Below are positions 17,030-25,602 of a stretch of 64,000 bases of DNA, piece by piece. Numbering within the stretch: position 1 is the first letter of the stretch; every line of letters begins with the position of its first letter. The notes under the pieces were generated by a model, which was not told the origin of the DNA, did not search any database, and saw only the letters and a program-made list of their open reading frames with translations. Made by a program: the position numbers and the translations under genes. Origin of the DNA: Celeribacter litoreus (GTDB lineage Bacteria; Pseudomonadota; Alphaproteobacteria; Rhodobacterales; Rhodobacteraceae); contig NZ_JAIUFY010000014.1 of NCBI RefSeq assembly GCF_020165855.1, forward strand, positions 186,001 through 250,000, given 5' to 3'.

Positions 17030-17923
17030 TTAGCTTGCGATGGAGGCCTTCTGGATGCTGTCGACGGCGGCGGCGAGGGTGGCGTCGAACTCTGCGTCGC
17101 TCTGCTTGGCGCTCAGGCCTTCGGAGAGAGCGCGGGAGAAGGAGGCGATCATGCCGGTGTTTTTCGACAGGATGTCGTTGGCTTCGTCACGGCCGTAGCC
17201 ACCGGAGAGGGCCACAACTTTGAGAACGCGCGGGTGATCGACCAGCGGTTTGTAGAAGTTGGCTTCCGTCGGCAGAGACAGCTTGAGCATCACTTGCTTG
17301 CTCTCGTCCATGGCATCGAGGTGCTTGAGGATTTCGTCGCGTAGGATGGCTTCGGCTTCGGCTTTGTCCGCGATGGTGATGGTGACTTCCGGCTCGAGGA
17401 TCGGCATGAGACCGGCTTTGATCACCTGCTCACCGATTTCGAACTGCTGGTCGACGACCGCTTTGATGCCCTCGGGGTTCGCAGCGTTGATGACGGAGCG
17501 CTCTTTGGTGCCGAACACTTTGAGGCCAGCGGCACGGGCGAGCAGGTCGTCGAGACCCGGCATCGGCTTCATGAGTTGCACGCCGTTTTCTTCGGCTTCG
17601 AGGCCTTTGTCGATTTTCAGGAACGGCACGACGCCTTTTTCTTCCCAGAGGAAGAGGGAGGTCGGTTTGCCGCCAACTTCGCGGTCCATCGTCATTTCAA
17701 AGAGGATCGCGCCGATCACCTTCTCGCCCGTGAAGGACGGGGACTGGATGATGCGCGAACGCATGGCGTGGACCATGTCGAACATTTCCGCGTCGTTGGA
17801 GTATTCGCTTTCTTCGACGCCGTAGAGTTTCAGGGCTTTCGGCGTGGAGCCGCCGGATTGGTCGAGTGCTGCGATGAAGCCTTGGCCTTCGCCGATCTTT
17901 GCGGTCATTTCCTGAATAGACAT
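17030..17923 (-). CDS. Fructose-bisphosphate aldolase class I
   Basis: 297-residue class I aldolase of the short bacterial type. It splits fructose-1,6-bisphosphate to dihydroxyacetone phosphate and glyceraldehyde-3-phosphate through a Schiff base. Features: MSIQEMTAKIGEGQGFIAALDQSGGSTPKAL at the start, WEEKGVVPFLKIDKGLE in the middle, MLKLSLPTEANFY (candidate Schiff-base Lys) and VALSGGYGRDEAN near the end. The start at 17923 is chosen because the family begins here and AAGGGAAA precedes it. The neighbouring upstream gene on the same strand is pgk, but a terminator separates them. Confidence 0.93.
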   Translation of the reverse strand: MSIQEMTAKIGEGQGFIAALDQSGGSTPKALKLYGVEESEYSNDAEMFDMVHAMRSRIIQSPSFTGEKVIGAILFEMTMDREVGGKPTSLFLWEEKGVVPFLKIDKGLEAEENGVQLMKPMPGLDDLLARAAGLKVFGTKERSVINAANPEGIKAVVDQQFEIGEQVIKAGLMPILEPEVTITIADKAEAEAILRDEILKHLDAMDESKQVMLKLSLPTEANFYKPLVDHPRVLKVVALSGGYGRDEANDILSKNTGMIASFSRALSEGLSAKQSDAEFDATLAAAVDSIQKASIAS

Positions 17924-18175
17924 GTCTTTCCCTTTGTTCGCCAGTCTCTGGCACAATTTCGCCCGCGTTTTCACGGAGCAAGTTGGTCACATATTCGAGT
18001 TAGCGGACCGATGCCCGCCTCGCAATCTTGGTGGCGCTAACGACTTGAAATCGTCGTGTTGCTAGCGCTCGCATGAAGATTCGACGTCACGCTACGTCCG
18101 TTTTTCCGACCGTTCTGTGATGTAGCGCAAAGTGGGGAGAAATGGCCGATCTGTGCGGGGATCATAGGGCAGGGC

Positions 18176-18203
18176 CGAAAAAAGGCCCGCATCGCTGCGG
18201 GCC
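18176..18203 (-). terminator. Terminator of pgk
   Basis: On the minus strand an 8-bp GC-rich stem GGCCCGCA/TGCGGGCC with loop GCGA is followed by six T's, 11 bases after the pgk stop. Confidence 0.92.
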
Positions 18204-18213
18204 GTTTGGATCG

Positions 18214-19401
18214 TTAGCCGAGGGCGACAACGCCCGGCAGGGCCTTGCCTTCCATCCATTCGAGGAAGGCGCCGCCTGCCGTCGAGATGTAGGTAAAGTC
18301 GTCGGCTGCGCCTGCTTTGTTCAACGCGGCGACCGTGTCACCGCCACCGGCAACAGAAATCAGCGTGCCCGCTTTGGACAGTTCTGCGGCTTTGCTCGCC
18401 GCGGCATTGGTCGCCATGTCGAAGGGTTCGATTTCGAACGCGCCGAGCGGACCGTTCCAGATCAGCGTTTTGGCGTCTGCAAAGATGGCCGCGATTTTCT
18501 CCACCGATTTCGGACCTGCGTCGAGGATCATCGCGTCTGCCGGGCACTCGGTCGTCGGCACGGTCTCATTCTCTGCATTCGCTTTGAATTCGCGGGCAAC
18601 CACGACGTCAACGGGCAGCACGATTTCACACCCTGCTTCGCCTGCCTTCTTCGTGATTTCGCGGGCGGTTTCGGCGAGATCGTGTTCGCAGAGCGATTTG
18701 CCCACATCGACGCCCTCTGCGGCGAGGAAGGTGTTGGCCATGCCGCCACCGATCACGAGGTAGTCGACCTTGCGCACGAGGTTGCCGAGGAGATCGAGCT
18801 TGGTCGACACTTTCGCACCGCCCACCACGGCGACAACCGGACGTTCTGGCGTGGAAAGCGCGCTTTCAAGAGCGGAGAGCTCCGCCGCCATCAGGCGACC
18901 GGCGCAAGAAGGCAGGAGTTTGGCAATGCCTTCGGTGGAGCCATGCGCACGGTGTGCAGCGGAGAAGGCGTCGTTCACATAGACATCGCCGAGGGCCGCG
19001 AGAGAAGCGGCGAAGGTCGGGTCGTTGTCGGTTTCGCCTTTGTGGAAGCGGGTGTTCTCCAGCAGAAGAACTTCGCCGTCCCCGAGTGCCGCAACAGCCT
19101 CTTTGGCTGGGAGGCCGATGCAGTCGCTGGCGAATTTTACCGGCGCGCCGAGCACCTCTGCAACCGCGTCCTTGATGAGGCCGAGGCTCATTTCCGGGAC
19201 AACCTGACCTTTCGGGCGACCGAAATGCGCCATGAGCACTGGTTTGCCGCCTTTGGCGAGGATGTCGTCAATGGTCGGTTTGATCCGCTCGATCCGGGTG
19301 GCGTCGGTCACTTTGCCGCCGTCCACGGGCACGTTGATGTCCACGCGGGTGAGCACCACTTTTCCGTTGAGGTCCATGTCGTCGAGCGTTTTCCAGGCCA
19401 T
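18214..19401 (-). CDS. pgk: Phosphoglycerate kinase
   Basis: 395-residue phosphoglycerate kinase, which interconverts 1,3-bisphosphoglycerate + ADP and 3-phosphoglycerate + ATP. Visible motifs: [19 protein letters not shown] (substrate-binding start), [20 protein letters not shown], and the nucleotide-side GPLGAFE and [14 protein letters not shown]. The length is normal. ATG 19401 has AAGGAC upstream. It sits between the aldolase gene and a divergent cyclophilin gene. Confidence 0.97.
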   Translation of the reverse strand: MAWKTLDDMDLNGKVVLTRVDINVPVDGGKVTDATRIERIKPTIDDILAKGGKPVLMAHFGRPKGQVVPEMSLGLIKDAVAEVLGAPVKFASDCIGLPAKEAVAALGDGEVLLLENTRFHKGETDNDPTFAASLAALGDVYVNDAFSAAHRAHGSTEGIAKLLPSCAGRLMAAELSALESALSTPERPVVAVVGGAKVSTKLDLLGNLVRKVDYLVIGGGMANTFLAAEGVDVGKSLCEHDLAETAREITKKAGEAGCEIVLPVDVVVAREFKANAENETVPTTECPADAMILDAGPKSVEKIAAIFADAKTLIWNGPLGAFEIEPFDMATNAAASKAAELSKAGTLISVAGGGDTVAALNKAGAADDFTYISTAGGAFLEWMEGKALPGVVALG

Positions 19402-19572
19402 GTTTCTGCGTCCTTTCAAAAAGGTTAGGGCAACTGTCGCCCCTTGTTTGACGGCTCGGCACCGTTACGTCAACTGGATGTGAGGACGCAGGCACGTGAT
19501 CGGGCAAGATCGGGCTTTTCCTCCCTGCATTGCGCCACTAGACTGCGCCAAATTTCACGTTAGGAGGCCGCC

Positions 19573-20079
19573 ATGGCTGAGATCAAGGATCCAGAAAACA
19601 CGATCATCATGACACTTGAGCACGGTGAGGTCGTGATCGAACTGCTGCCAGAGATTGCACCGAAACACGCCGAGCGCATGAAAGAACTAGCGCGTGCTGG
19701 CGCCTATGACGGTGTTGTGTTTCACCGCGTGATCGATGGCTTCATGGCGCAGACTGGCGACGTCCAGTTCGGCAACCAGAACAAAGACTTCGTTTTGCGT
19801 CGCGCAGGCACCGGCGGCTCCGAGCTGCCTGATCTTCCGGCTGAATTCTCCGGCATCCCGCATGACCGCGGCACGCTCGGCGCAGCCCGTTCGCAGAACC
19901 CGAACTCCGCCAACTCGCAGTTCTTCATCAACTTCAGCGACAACCACTTCCTGAACCGCCAGTACACGGTCTATGGCCGCGTGATTTCCGGCATGGAAGC
20001 CGTCGACAAAATCACTCGTGGTGAGCCGCCAATGTATCCGGATTGCATGATCTCCGTGAAAGTGGCCGCAGATGTCTAA
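19573..20079 (+). CDS. Peptidyl-prolyl cis-trans isomerase, cyclophilin type, cytoplasmic
   Basis: 168-residue cyclophilin with no signal peptide. Active-site stretches are VVFHRVIDGFMAQTGD, SQNPNSANSQFFIN and LNRQYTVYGRVISGMEAVD. It catalyses proline isomerisation during folding. GGAGG precedes the ATG. Its last eight bases overlap the start of a second cyclophilin gene that encodes an exported form. Confidence 0.94.
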   Translation: MAEIKDPENTIIMTLEHGEVVIELLPEIAPKHAERMKELARAGAYDGVVFHRVIDGFMAQTGDVQFGNQNKDFVLRRAGTGGSELPDLPAEFSGIPHDRGTLGAARSQNPNSANSQFFINFSDNHFLNRQYTVYGRVISGMEAVDKITRGEPPMYPDCMISVKVAADV

Positions 20080-20629
20080 GGCACTCGCACTGGTCGCAGC
20101 TCTCTTTGCGACACCGGCCTTCGCCACCGGTCTCGACATCGAGATCGCGGGTGAGGCCAACGGCACCGTGCACATCGACCTGTTCGAAGACGTCGCCCCG
20201 AAACACGTCGCGCAAATCACGACGCTTGCCTCTGAGGGCGCCTATGACAACGTGGTCTTCCACCGCGTGATCGCAGGCTTCATGGCACAGACGGGCGACG
20301 TGCAGTTCGGCAAAATGGGCGCAGACGACTTCTCCATGCAAATGGCGGGTCGGGGCGGGTCGCAGTATGACGATCTGCCAGCCGAGTTTTCTGATCTGCC
20401 GTATGAAACGGGCGTCGTCGGCATGGCGCGGAGCCAGAATCCGGACTCTGCCAACTCCCAGTTCTTCATCATGTTTGCGCCTGGTCCGTTCCTGAACGGC
20501 CAATACACGGTCATCGGTCAAGTCACCGAGGGCATGGATGTTGTTCAGCAGATCAAGAAGGGCGATGGCCCGAACGGCGCCGTCATCGGCGCGCCGGATG
20601 TCATGGTGAAAGTCACGGTGACCGAGTGA
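20072..20629 (+). CDS. Peptidyl-prolyl cis-trans isomerase, cyclophilin type, exported
   Basis: 185-residue cyclophilin with a clear signal peptide (MSKALALVAALFATPAFA, cleavage after AFA), so the mature enzyme works in the periplasm. The catalytic segments VVFHRVIAGFMAQTGD and SQNPDSANSQFFIM closely match those of the gene just upstream, indicating a tandem duplication followed by gain of an export signal. The ATG lies within the end of the first gene (8-base overlap), so translation is probably coupled. Confidence 0.93.
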   Translation: MSKALALVAALFATPAFATGLDIEIAGEANGTVHIDLFEDVAPKHVAQITTLASEGAYDNVVFHRVIAGFMAQTGDVQFGKMGADDFSMQMAGRGGSQYDDLPAEFSDLPYETGVVGMARSQNPDSANSQFFIMFAPGPFLNGQYTVIGQVTEGMDVVQQIKKGDGPNGAVIGAPDVMVKVTVTE

Positions 20630-20664
20630 TGCGACCGAGTGATCGGCAGTTCATTTGAGTTCTA

Positions 20665-20698
20665 AACGGCGTGGGGCCTTGTGTTCCGCGCCGTTTTT
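20665..20698 (+). terminator. Terminator after cyclophilin pair
   Basis: A 10-bp stem AACGGCGTGG/CCGCGCCGTT (one G-U) with an 11-base loop, followed by TTT, 36 bases after the second cyclophilin stop. Confidence 0.78.
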
Positions 20699-20716
20699 CG
20701 TCTCCATGTTGGCTTG

Positions 20717-20728
20717 GACCAATTGGTC
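20717..20728. promoter_or_regulatory. 12-bp palindrome before purine nucleoside phosphorylase gene
   Basis: GACCAATTGGTC is an exact palindrome 24 bases before the start codon of the downstream gene, near where its promoter should be. It resembles GntR-type half-site symmetry, but no regulator can be named. Confidence 0.4.
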
Positions 20729-20751
20729 AGATTCTCAACACAGGAGTTCCC

Positions 20752-21552
20752 ATGAGCGACCTCGCCAACGCCCTCGATACGATCCGCGCCGCCGCCCCAA
20801 ACGCCGCCCCGCGTATGGGCTTTATTCTCGGGTCCGGTCTCGGCAGTCTCGCGGAGGCCGTGTCCGGTGTGTCGATCCCCTATGCCGATCTCGCAGGGTT
20901 TCCGCACGCAGGTGTGTCCGGACATTCGGCGGCGCTAACGATTGGGACACTCAATGGCGTCGAAGTCGCGGTTCTGGGCGGGCGTGAGCACTACTATGAA
21001 AACGGGCGCGCCGATGCGATGCGTCTGCCGCTTGAGGTGCTCAAGGAGTTGGGTATTGAACAGCTCATCCTCACCAACGCCTGCGGGTCGTTCCGTGCAG
21101 ACATCCCTCCGGGAAACCTGATGCTCCTGAGCGATCACATCAACTATTCCGGCCGTTCGCCGCTCATCGGAGAGCCGACGGACGCGCGTTTCGTGAACCT
21201 CACAGAAGCTTATGATCCTACGATCCGTGCGGGTCTCTCGAAAGCGGCGGAAGAAGAGGGTGAACCGCTCCTTGACGGGGTCTATGCGTGGTATTCGGGG
21301 CCGAACTTCGAGACGCCCGCGGAAATCCGGATGCTCAAGCTGCTCGGGGCGGATGCGGTGGGGATGTCGACGGTGCCTGAAGTGATCCTGTCCCGCTTTC
21401 TCGGGCTGCGAGTTGCGGCGGTGTCTGTGGTGACGAATATGGCCGCGGGACTCGGCAATGAGCATATCAGCCACGAGCATACAAAGGCCTCCGCACCGAT
21501 CGGGGCGGAAAAGCTCTCCCGCATCATCCGGCGGTATCTGTCGACGATCTAA
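20752..21552 (+). CDS. Purine nucleoside phosphorylase (trimeric type)
   Basis: 266-residue class II (trimeric) purine nucleoside phosphorylase. It splits inosine/guanosine with phosphate to base and ribose-1-phosphate in purine salvage. Motifs: MGFILGSGLGSLAEAV (phosphate loop), FPHAGVSGHSAAL, LTNACGSFRADIPPGNLML, and VGMSTVPEVILSRFLGLRV (substrate site). ATG 20752 is chosen because CAGGAG lies six bases upstream. The gene is monocistronic, between two terminators. Confidence 0.93.
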   Translation: MSDLANALDTIRAAAPNAAPRMGFILGSGLGSLAEAVSGVSIPYADLAGFPHAGVSGHSAALTIGTLNGVEVAVLGGREHYYENGRADAMRLPLEVLKELGIEQLILTNACGSFRADIPPGNLMLLSDHINYSGRSPLIGEPTDARFVNLTEAYDPTIRAGLSKAAEEEGEPLLDGVYAWYSGPNFETPAEIRMLKLLGADAVGMSTVPEVILSRFLGLRVAAVSVVTNMAAGLGNEHISHEHTKASAPIGAEKLSRIIRRYLSTI

Positions 21553-21568
21553 CGACACGCTCTTACGA

Positions 21569-21600
21569 AAAACGGCGCCTCTCGGGGCGCCGTTTTGTTT
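21569..21600. terminator. Bidirectional terminator between PNP gene and tyrS
   Basis: An 11-bp perfect stem AAAACGGCGCC / GGCGCCGTTTT (21569-21579 and 21586-21596). A/T runs on both sides let it end both converging genes. Confidence 0.92.
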
Positions 21601-21601
21601 T

Positions 21602-21624
21602 GAGTATTTTTGCCAAGAAGAAGA
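21602..21624 (+). repeat. Dispersed 3'-end repeat, copy 1
   Basis: A 23-base element beginning GAGTATTTTTGCC and ending AAGAAGAAGA, directly after the terminator of the upstream + strand gene and abutting the tyrS stop codon. Near-identical copies lie at 35762-35783 (minus) and 37876-37898 (plus). Confidence 0.7.
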
Positions 21625-22878
21625 TCAGTCTTTCAGGACGACCAGCGCGTGGCGTTTCTTGCCAGCGGAGAGTTTCATCGGCTCTTTGAGCATGTCCGGC
21701 GTGACAAACAGGCCCGCGTCCTTGTGGTCCTGATCGTTCACCTTGGCACCGTTGTCCGCGAACAGGCGCTTGGCCTCTTTGCCGGAGCCGGAGAGGCCGG
21801 TTTTGACGAACAGCTGGACGATGGAGATGCCTTCGCCGAATTCTTCTGCGGTGAATTCCACGGTCGGGAGGTCGTCCCCCATGCCGCCTTTTTCAAACAC
21901 TTCGCGCGCGGTGGCCTCAGCTGCTTTCGCGGCCTCTTCGCCGTGCAGGAGTTTTGTCACCTCGTTGGCGAGGATGATTTTGGCCTGATTGATTTCAGAG
22001 CCTTCGAGCGCGCCGAGACGGTCGCATTCCTCGACGGGAAGCTCGGTGTAGAGCTTGAGGAAGCGGCCGGTGTCGGCGTCGGTCGTGTTGCGCCAGAACT
22101 GCCAGAACTCGTAGGGAGACAGCATCTCGGCATTGAGCCAGATCGCGCCGCCCTGAGATTTGCCCATCTTCTTGCCGTCGGACGTGGTCAAAAGCGGGGT
22201 GGTCAGGCCGTAAATTTCGTTGTCGAGGACACGACGGGTGAGGTCGATCCCGTTGACGATGTTGCCCCATTGATCCGAGCCGCCCATCTGCAAAAGACAA
22301 CCGTAACGGCGGTTCAACTCGAGGAAGTCGTAGGCCTGCAGGATCATGTAGTTGAATTCGAGGAAGGAAAGGGATTGCTCCCGATCCAGACGCGATTTCA
22401 CGGATTCAAAAGACAGCATCCGGTTGACGGAGAAGTGCCGCCCGATGTCGCGCAGGAAATCGAGGTAGTTCAGTTCGTCCAGCCACTCGGCGTTGTTGCG
22501 CATGAGCGCGACGTTTTCGCCATTGTCATAGTCGAGGTAACGGGCAAACACCTGCTGCATGCCGTCGATGTTGGAGTCGATCTGCGCAGGGGTCAGAAGC
22601 GGGCGCTCGTCGGCGCGGAAGCTCGGGTCACCCACTTTCGTGGTGCCGCCGCCCATGAGGGTGATCGGCTTGTTGCCGGTTTTCTGGAACCAGCGCAGCA
22701 GCATGATGTTGAGAAGGTGCCCGACGTGCAAAGAGGCGGCCGTTGCATCATAGCCGATATAGGCGGTCACCATCCCTTTGTTCAGGGCTTCGTCCAGCTC
22801 TTGCAAATTGGTGCAATCGGCAAGAAATCCGCGCTCGATGATCACGCGCAGAAATTCCGATTTGGGATGGTAGGTCAT
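21625..22878 (-). CDS. tyrS: Tyrosyl-tRNA synthetase
   Basis: 417-residue class I aminoacyl-tRNA synthetase charging tRNA-Tyr. The nucleotide site HIGH motif reads HVGH (near residue 50), the tyrosine/ATP site includes [16 protein letters not shown] and [13 protein letters not shown], and the KMSKS loop reads KKMGKS. A C-terminal S4-like RNA-binding domain follows ([21 protein letters not shown]). ATG 22878 is preferred over an upstream start at 22899 because the family N-terminus starts here. It is divergent from anmK with a 72-base gap. Confidence 0.96.
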   Translation of the reverse strand: MTYHPKSEFLRVIIERGFLADCTNLQELDEALNKGMVTAYIGYDATAASLHVGHLLNIMLLRWFQKTGNKPITLMGGGTTKVGDPSFRADERPLLTPAQIDSNIDGMQQVFARYLDYDNGENVALMRNNAEWLDELNYLDFLRDIGRHFSVNRMLSFESVKSRLDREQSLSFLEFNYMILQAYDFLELNRRYGCLLQMGGSDQWGNIVNGIDLTRRVLDNEIYGLTTPLLTTSDGKKMGKSQGGAIWLNAEMLSPYEFWQFWRNTTDADTGRFLKLYTELPVEECDRLGALEGSEINQAKIILANEVTKLLHGEEAAKAAEATAREVFEKGGMGDDLPTVEFTAEEFGEGISIVQLFVKTGLSGSGKEAKRLFADNGAKVNDQDHKDAGLFVTPDMLKEPMKLSAGKKRHALVVLKD

Positions 22879-22950
22879 CGCTCTCTTTATCCGTTTCAAG
22901 CTTCAGTGTGGCCTGATATATCGGGGCGGGGCGCAAAGGGAAAGAGTGTG

Positions 22951-24054
22951 ATGACCGCGAACACACAGGCAAAGTCGATCCGAGTTGCCGGATGCATGTC
23001 AGGGACCTCTCTGGACGGGGTGGATATCGCCATTCTGGAAACGGATGGCGAGACGATTGTCAGCTTTGGCCCCGGCCATATGCGTGAGTATACCGAGGCG
23101 GAGCAAAGCCTGCTGAGGAGCGCATTGGGGACATGGGAGGCCTCCGCAGAGGTCACGGACCTGATCGAGAGTGCCCATGCCGAGGCGCTCACCGCGATCG
23201 GGGAACCCTTTGATCTTGTGGCGTTTCATGGTCAGACCTTCAACCACGCGCCGCATGAGGGGCGGACCTATCAGGCGGGTGACGGCAGTGTGCTCGCAGA
23301 CACCTTTGGCGTGCCGGTCGTTTGGGATTTCCGGACGGCGGATGTCGAGATGGGCGGGCAGGGCGCGCCGCTTGCGCCGTTCTATCATCACGCACTGGCC
23401 CGCCATATCGGGGCGGAAGAACCGGTCGCGTTTCTAAACATGGGGGGCGTAGGGAATCTGACGTGGATTGACCCGAGCTTTGTCGATCCCGCGGCGGAGG
23501 GCGCGCTGCTCGCCTTTGACACGGGGCCTGCGAATGCGCCGGTGAATGATTTGATGCTCAGCCGTCTGGGCCTCGGGTTTGATGAGGATGGCGCTCTGGC
23601 GGCCTCTGGACAGGTGGAAGCGGAGATTGTCGCGGCGTTTCTCGAACGGCCTTACTTTGCGAAGGAACCGCCGAAGTCACTGGACCGAAACGATTTTCAT
23701 AGCCTTTTGGAAGCTGTCAAAGACCTGCCGGACGAGGATGCGGCGGCCACGCTGACCGCCTGTGCCGTGGCGGCAGTCGTTGAAGGCGTAAAACTCTGTC
23801 CTGTGCCGCCGTCTGCGGTCTATGTGGGCGGCGGTGGGCGGCTCAACGCGACACTGATGGGGATGCTGGATGAGGCGCTCGCATGTCCGGTTCTCACGGT
23901 TGAAGATATCGAGCTTGATGGTGATCTGTTGGAGGCGCAGGCCTTTGCCTTTCTCGCGGTGCGCATTCTGCGTGGATTGCCGACATCTGCGCCCAGGACG
24001 ACGGGGGTGCGCCTGCCAATCGGCGGGGGGCGTGTGTCTGAGCCGACCGAGTAG
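22951..24054 (+). CDS. anmK: Anhydro-N-acetylmuramic acid kinase
   Basis: 367-residue AnmK. It cleaves and phosphorylates 1,6-anhydroMurNAc from recycled peptidoglycan to MurNAc-6-phosphate. Motifs of the sugar-kinase fold: GCMSGTSLDGVDIA, AFHGQTFNHAPHEGRTYQAGDG, NMGGVGNLTWI, FDTGPANAPVNDL and YVGGGGRLNATLM. The start at 22951 sits after AAAGGGAAAG; the reading frame is open far upstream on the strand opposite tyrS, but that part is antisense to tyrS. A bidirectional terminator follows. Confidence 0.94.
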   Translation: MTANTQAKSIRVAGCMSGTSLDGVDIAILETDGETIVSFGPGHMREYTEAEQSLLRSALGTWEASAEVTDLIESAHAEALTAIGEPFDLVAFHGQTFNHAPHEGRTYQAGDGSVLADTFGVPVVWDFRTADVEMGGQGAPLAPFYHHALARHIGAEEPVAFLNMGGVGNLTWIDPSFVDPAAEGALLAFDTGPANAPVNDLMLSRLGLGFDEDGALAASGQVEAEIVAAFLERPYFAKEPPKSLDRNDFHSLLEAVKDLPDEDAAATLTACAVAAVVEGVKLCPVPPSAVYVGGGGRLNATLMGMLDEALACPVLTVEDIELDGDLLEAQAFAFLAVRILRGLPTSAPRTTGVRLPIGGGRVSEPTE

Positions 24055-24075
24055 TCGCGCATCCGGCGCAGCAAT

Positions 24076-24111
24076 AAAGCCCCGCATGCATATTTGACAA
24101 AGCGGGGCTTT
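24076..24111. terminator. Bidirectional terminator between anmK and DUF1097 gene
   Basis: A 10-bp stem AAAGCCCCGC / GCGGGGCTTT (24076-24085 and 24102-24111) with a 16-base loop, between converging genes. Confidence 0.85.
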
Positions 24112-24132
24112 AAAGTTTCAAAACATGTGGAT

Positions 24133-24651
24133 TTATGCCGTTTCGGCTTCTGCCGTGTCGGACTTACCGACCAGTAGGCCAGCACCTTTCTCTGAGGCAA
24201 AGCCGAAAAGGTTGCCGATCACCATCGAAACCAGGACCATCGCTGTCGCTCCGGCAGAGGCACCAAGGTCGCCAATGGTGACGCCGGACAGCAGAGCGAA
24301 GGCCGCCGTCGAGGCATAGCCGTAAACCGCGGCTGGAATGGTCGCGAGGGCCGGAATATGCGCGCCGAGGACGAGCGCGACCACCGAGACGCCGACAATA
24401 ATGGAGGTCACTGCGACAGAACCGCCGACAGTCGCGACGACGAAGAGGGCGAGTGTCGCAACTATCGCGCCCCACGCATGGTTGATCGCGCATTTGCCGA
24501 TGGAGGCCGCGCCGCCGCCCGTGTGATAAAATGCGCCCCATCCGACGAATAGTGCCCAGACCTGTAGTCCGGCGGATGTGCCAAGGCACAGATAGGTGGC
24601 CACGGCGGCCAAGGTGCCAATCGAAATGGCGAGTGCAGTAATCAGATTCAT
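24133..24651 (-). CDS. DUF1097 membrane protein
   Basis: 172-residue integral membrane protein with about five hydrophobic helices and many small residues. The segment WALFVGWGAFYHTGGG is typical of DUF1097, and GNLFGFASEKGAGLL lies near the C-terminus. The function is not known; the fold suggests a small-molecule or ion permease. ATG 24651 is chosen because AGGGAC is seven bases upstream and the first helix starts at once. The leader upstream contains several strong hairpins described separately. Confidence 0.8.
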   Translation of the reverse strand: MNLITALAISIGTLAAVATYLCLGTSAGLQVWALFVGWGAFYHTGGGAASIGKCAINHAWGAIVATLALFVVATVGGSVAVTSIIVGVSVVALVLGAHIPALATIPAAVYGYASTAAFALLSGVTIGDLGASAGATAMVLVSMVIGNLFGFASEKGAGLLVGKSDTAEAETA

Positions 24652-25140
24652 TTGTCCCTCCCTACAGGATCTGCCGGAGGTGTTTTCGTGCATGATTATC
24701 TCCGGCACGGAAACGGTAGGGGAGGCGGAGTGCGGTGACCTATCCGGACCATAGTGGGTCGCGTCGCGAGACCCACGCGACCGAAGGTGTAGATGCGCCT
24801 GCGGCATAAGTCTTTGCTATCGCAGAAAAAGAGATCGGTGCGAGCGAAAAAAGCGCGGCTCAGGCCGTTTGACACGGCATTTTCGGTATGAAATTTAGGG
24901 GATTTCAAAACGCAACTAGCCGAATTGAACACGAAGTTTCCTTCATGAACTATTCGACCAGCGCGTGGATACTAGGCACTGTGGGAAACTGTGCTAACTG
25001 GTTCCCCCCCCGGTACTGACTAACAACTCCAATATAGCCAATTACTCTGCGTAATCTAGTCCGTTAATCCATACCATTTTGTGGAAAGATGGCAGAAGTG
25101 TGGCGTGAAATTCTTTGCCATTTAGCATAGTTGGATCGTC

Positions 25141-25169
25141 TTGACCGGATTGGTTCCATTTCTTAAATA
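25141..25169 (+). promoter_or_regulatory. Sigma70-like promoter for small RNA/leader
   Basis: TTGACC (25141-25146) is separated by 16-17 bases from TTAAAT/TAAATA (25163-25169). The -35 matches five of six consensus bases. The expected start is near 25175. Confidence 0.5.
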
Positions 25170-25174
25170 GTGCC

Positions 25175-25295
25175 AGCCGGAAAACGTGAGGGCGGTTCGG
25201 TTATCCCGCCCCCTGAATCGCATCTGAGTCGTGCGATTCTGGAGTTAGTCGACAGAACCCGCGGCATCCATCCCAACCGGGAGGGGTGCCTTTTT
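25175..25295 (+). ncRNA. Candidate small RNA or attenuated leader of DUF2798 gene
   Basis: About 120 nt from the predicted start to a strong intrinsic terminator. Three consecutive hairpins: GGGCGG/CCGCCC (25190-25211), GAATCGCA/TGCGATTC (25215-25239), and the terminator stem GGCATCC/GGGTGCC with an inner TCCC/GGGA and AACC loop (25263-25290) followed by TTTTT. The terminator ends 38 bases before the DUF2798 start codon, so the unit is either a free-standing small RNA or a conditional leader of that gene. It matches no RNA family I recognise. Confidence 0.4.
25263..25295 (+). terminator. Intrinsic terminator/attenuator before DUF2798 gene
   Basis: The stem GGCATCC/GGGTGCC continues past one mismatch into TCCC/GGGA with loop AACC, then five T's. 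No gene ends just upstream on this strand, which points to a small RNA or attenuator. Confidence 0.75.
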
Positions 25296-25333
25296 CATGC
25301 GCTCTTCCCGTCTCTAAGAAAGACGAGACACCC

Positions 25334-25600
25334 ATGATTGACGACAACACCCGCAAAAAAGACAAATTCACCATCATTCTGGCGCAGGTCTTCATTTCCT
25401 GCATGATGGCGTTCTTCATGACCCTGATTTTCGGCTCGCTCCTGCCTGCGATTGACGGCGGTTTGCATCCGAACTGGATCGCAGAGTGGATGCGCCATTT
25501 CATCACCGCTTGGCCGATCGCCTTCATCTTCTCGCTCGGTGTCGGGCCGATCGCGTTTTTCCTCTCCAGCCGTGTCGTCGGTCGGGTGTTGCCGGACTGA
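25334..25600 (+). CDS. DUF2798 small membrane protein
   Basis: 88-residue protein with two membrane helices: one around ILAQVFISCMMAFFMTLIFG and one around WPIAFIFSLGVGPIAFFLSS, separated by the conserved HPNWIAEWMRHFITAW segment. This is the DUF2798 pattern; the function is unknown. ATG 25334 gives a polar N-terminus (MIDDNTRKKDK) before the first helix; an ATG at 25286 would lie within the terminator stem and is unlikely. It converges on the cupin gene with a two-base gap. Confidence 0.75.
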   Translation: MIDDNTRKKDKFTIILAQVFISCMMAFFMTLIFGSLLPAIDGGLHPNWIAEWMRHFITAWPIAFIFSLGVGPIAFFLSSRVVGRVLPD

Positions 25601-25602
25601 CG

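Larger units (their letters stand above)
24652..25333. other. 682-base region without a protein gene
   Basis: No convincing protein gene is seen. The left part (24652-24790) is the leader of the DUF1097 gene and holds an 8-bp hairpin (TGCCGGAG 24672-24679 / CTCCGGCA 24700-24707). It also holds two mutually exclusive hairpins (GTGGGTC/GACCCAC at 24754-24776, GGTCGCGT/ACGCGACC at 24757-24782). The middle (about 24860-25185) is clearly AT-richer than the rest of the window, has a run of eight C's near 25006, and looks like decayed or foreign DNA. The right part carries a promoter, three hairpins and a terminator, described below. Confidence 0.7.

Noticed and set aside
21610-22950. Long upstream extension of anmK
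   Set aside because: The frame is open only because it is antisense to tyrS; the kinase starts at 22951 with a ribosome binding site.
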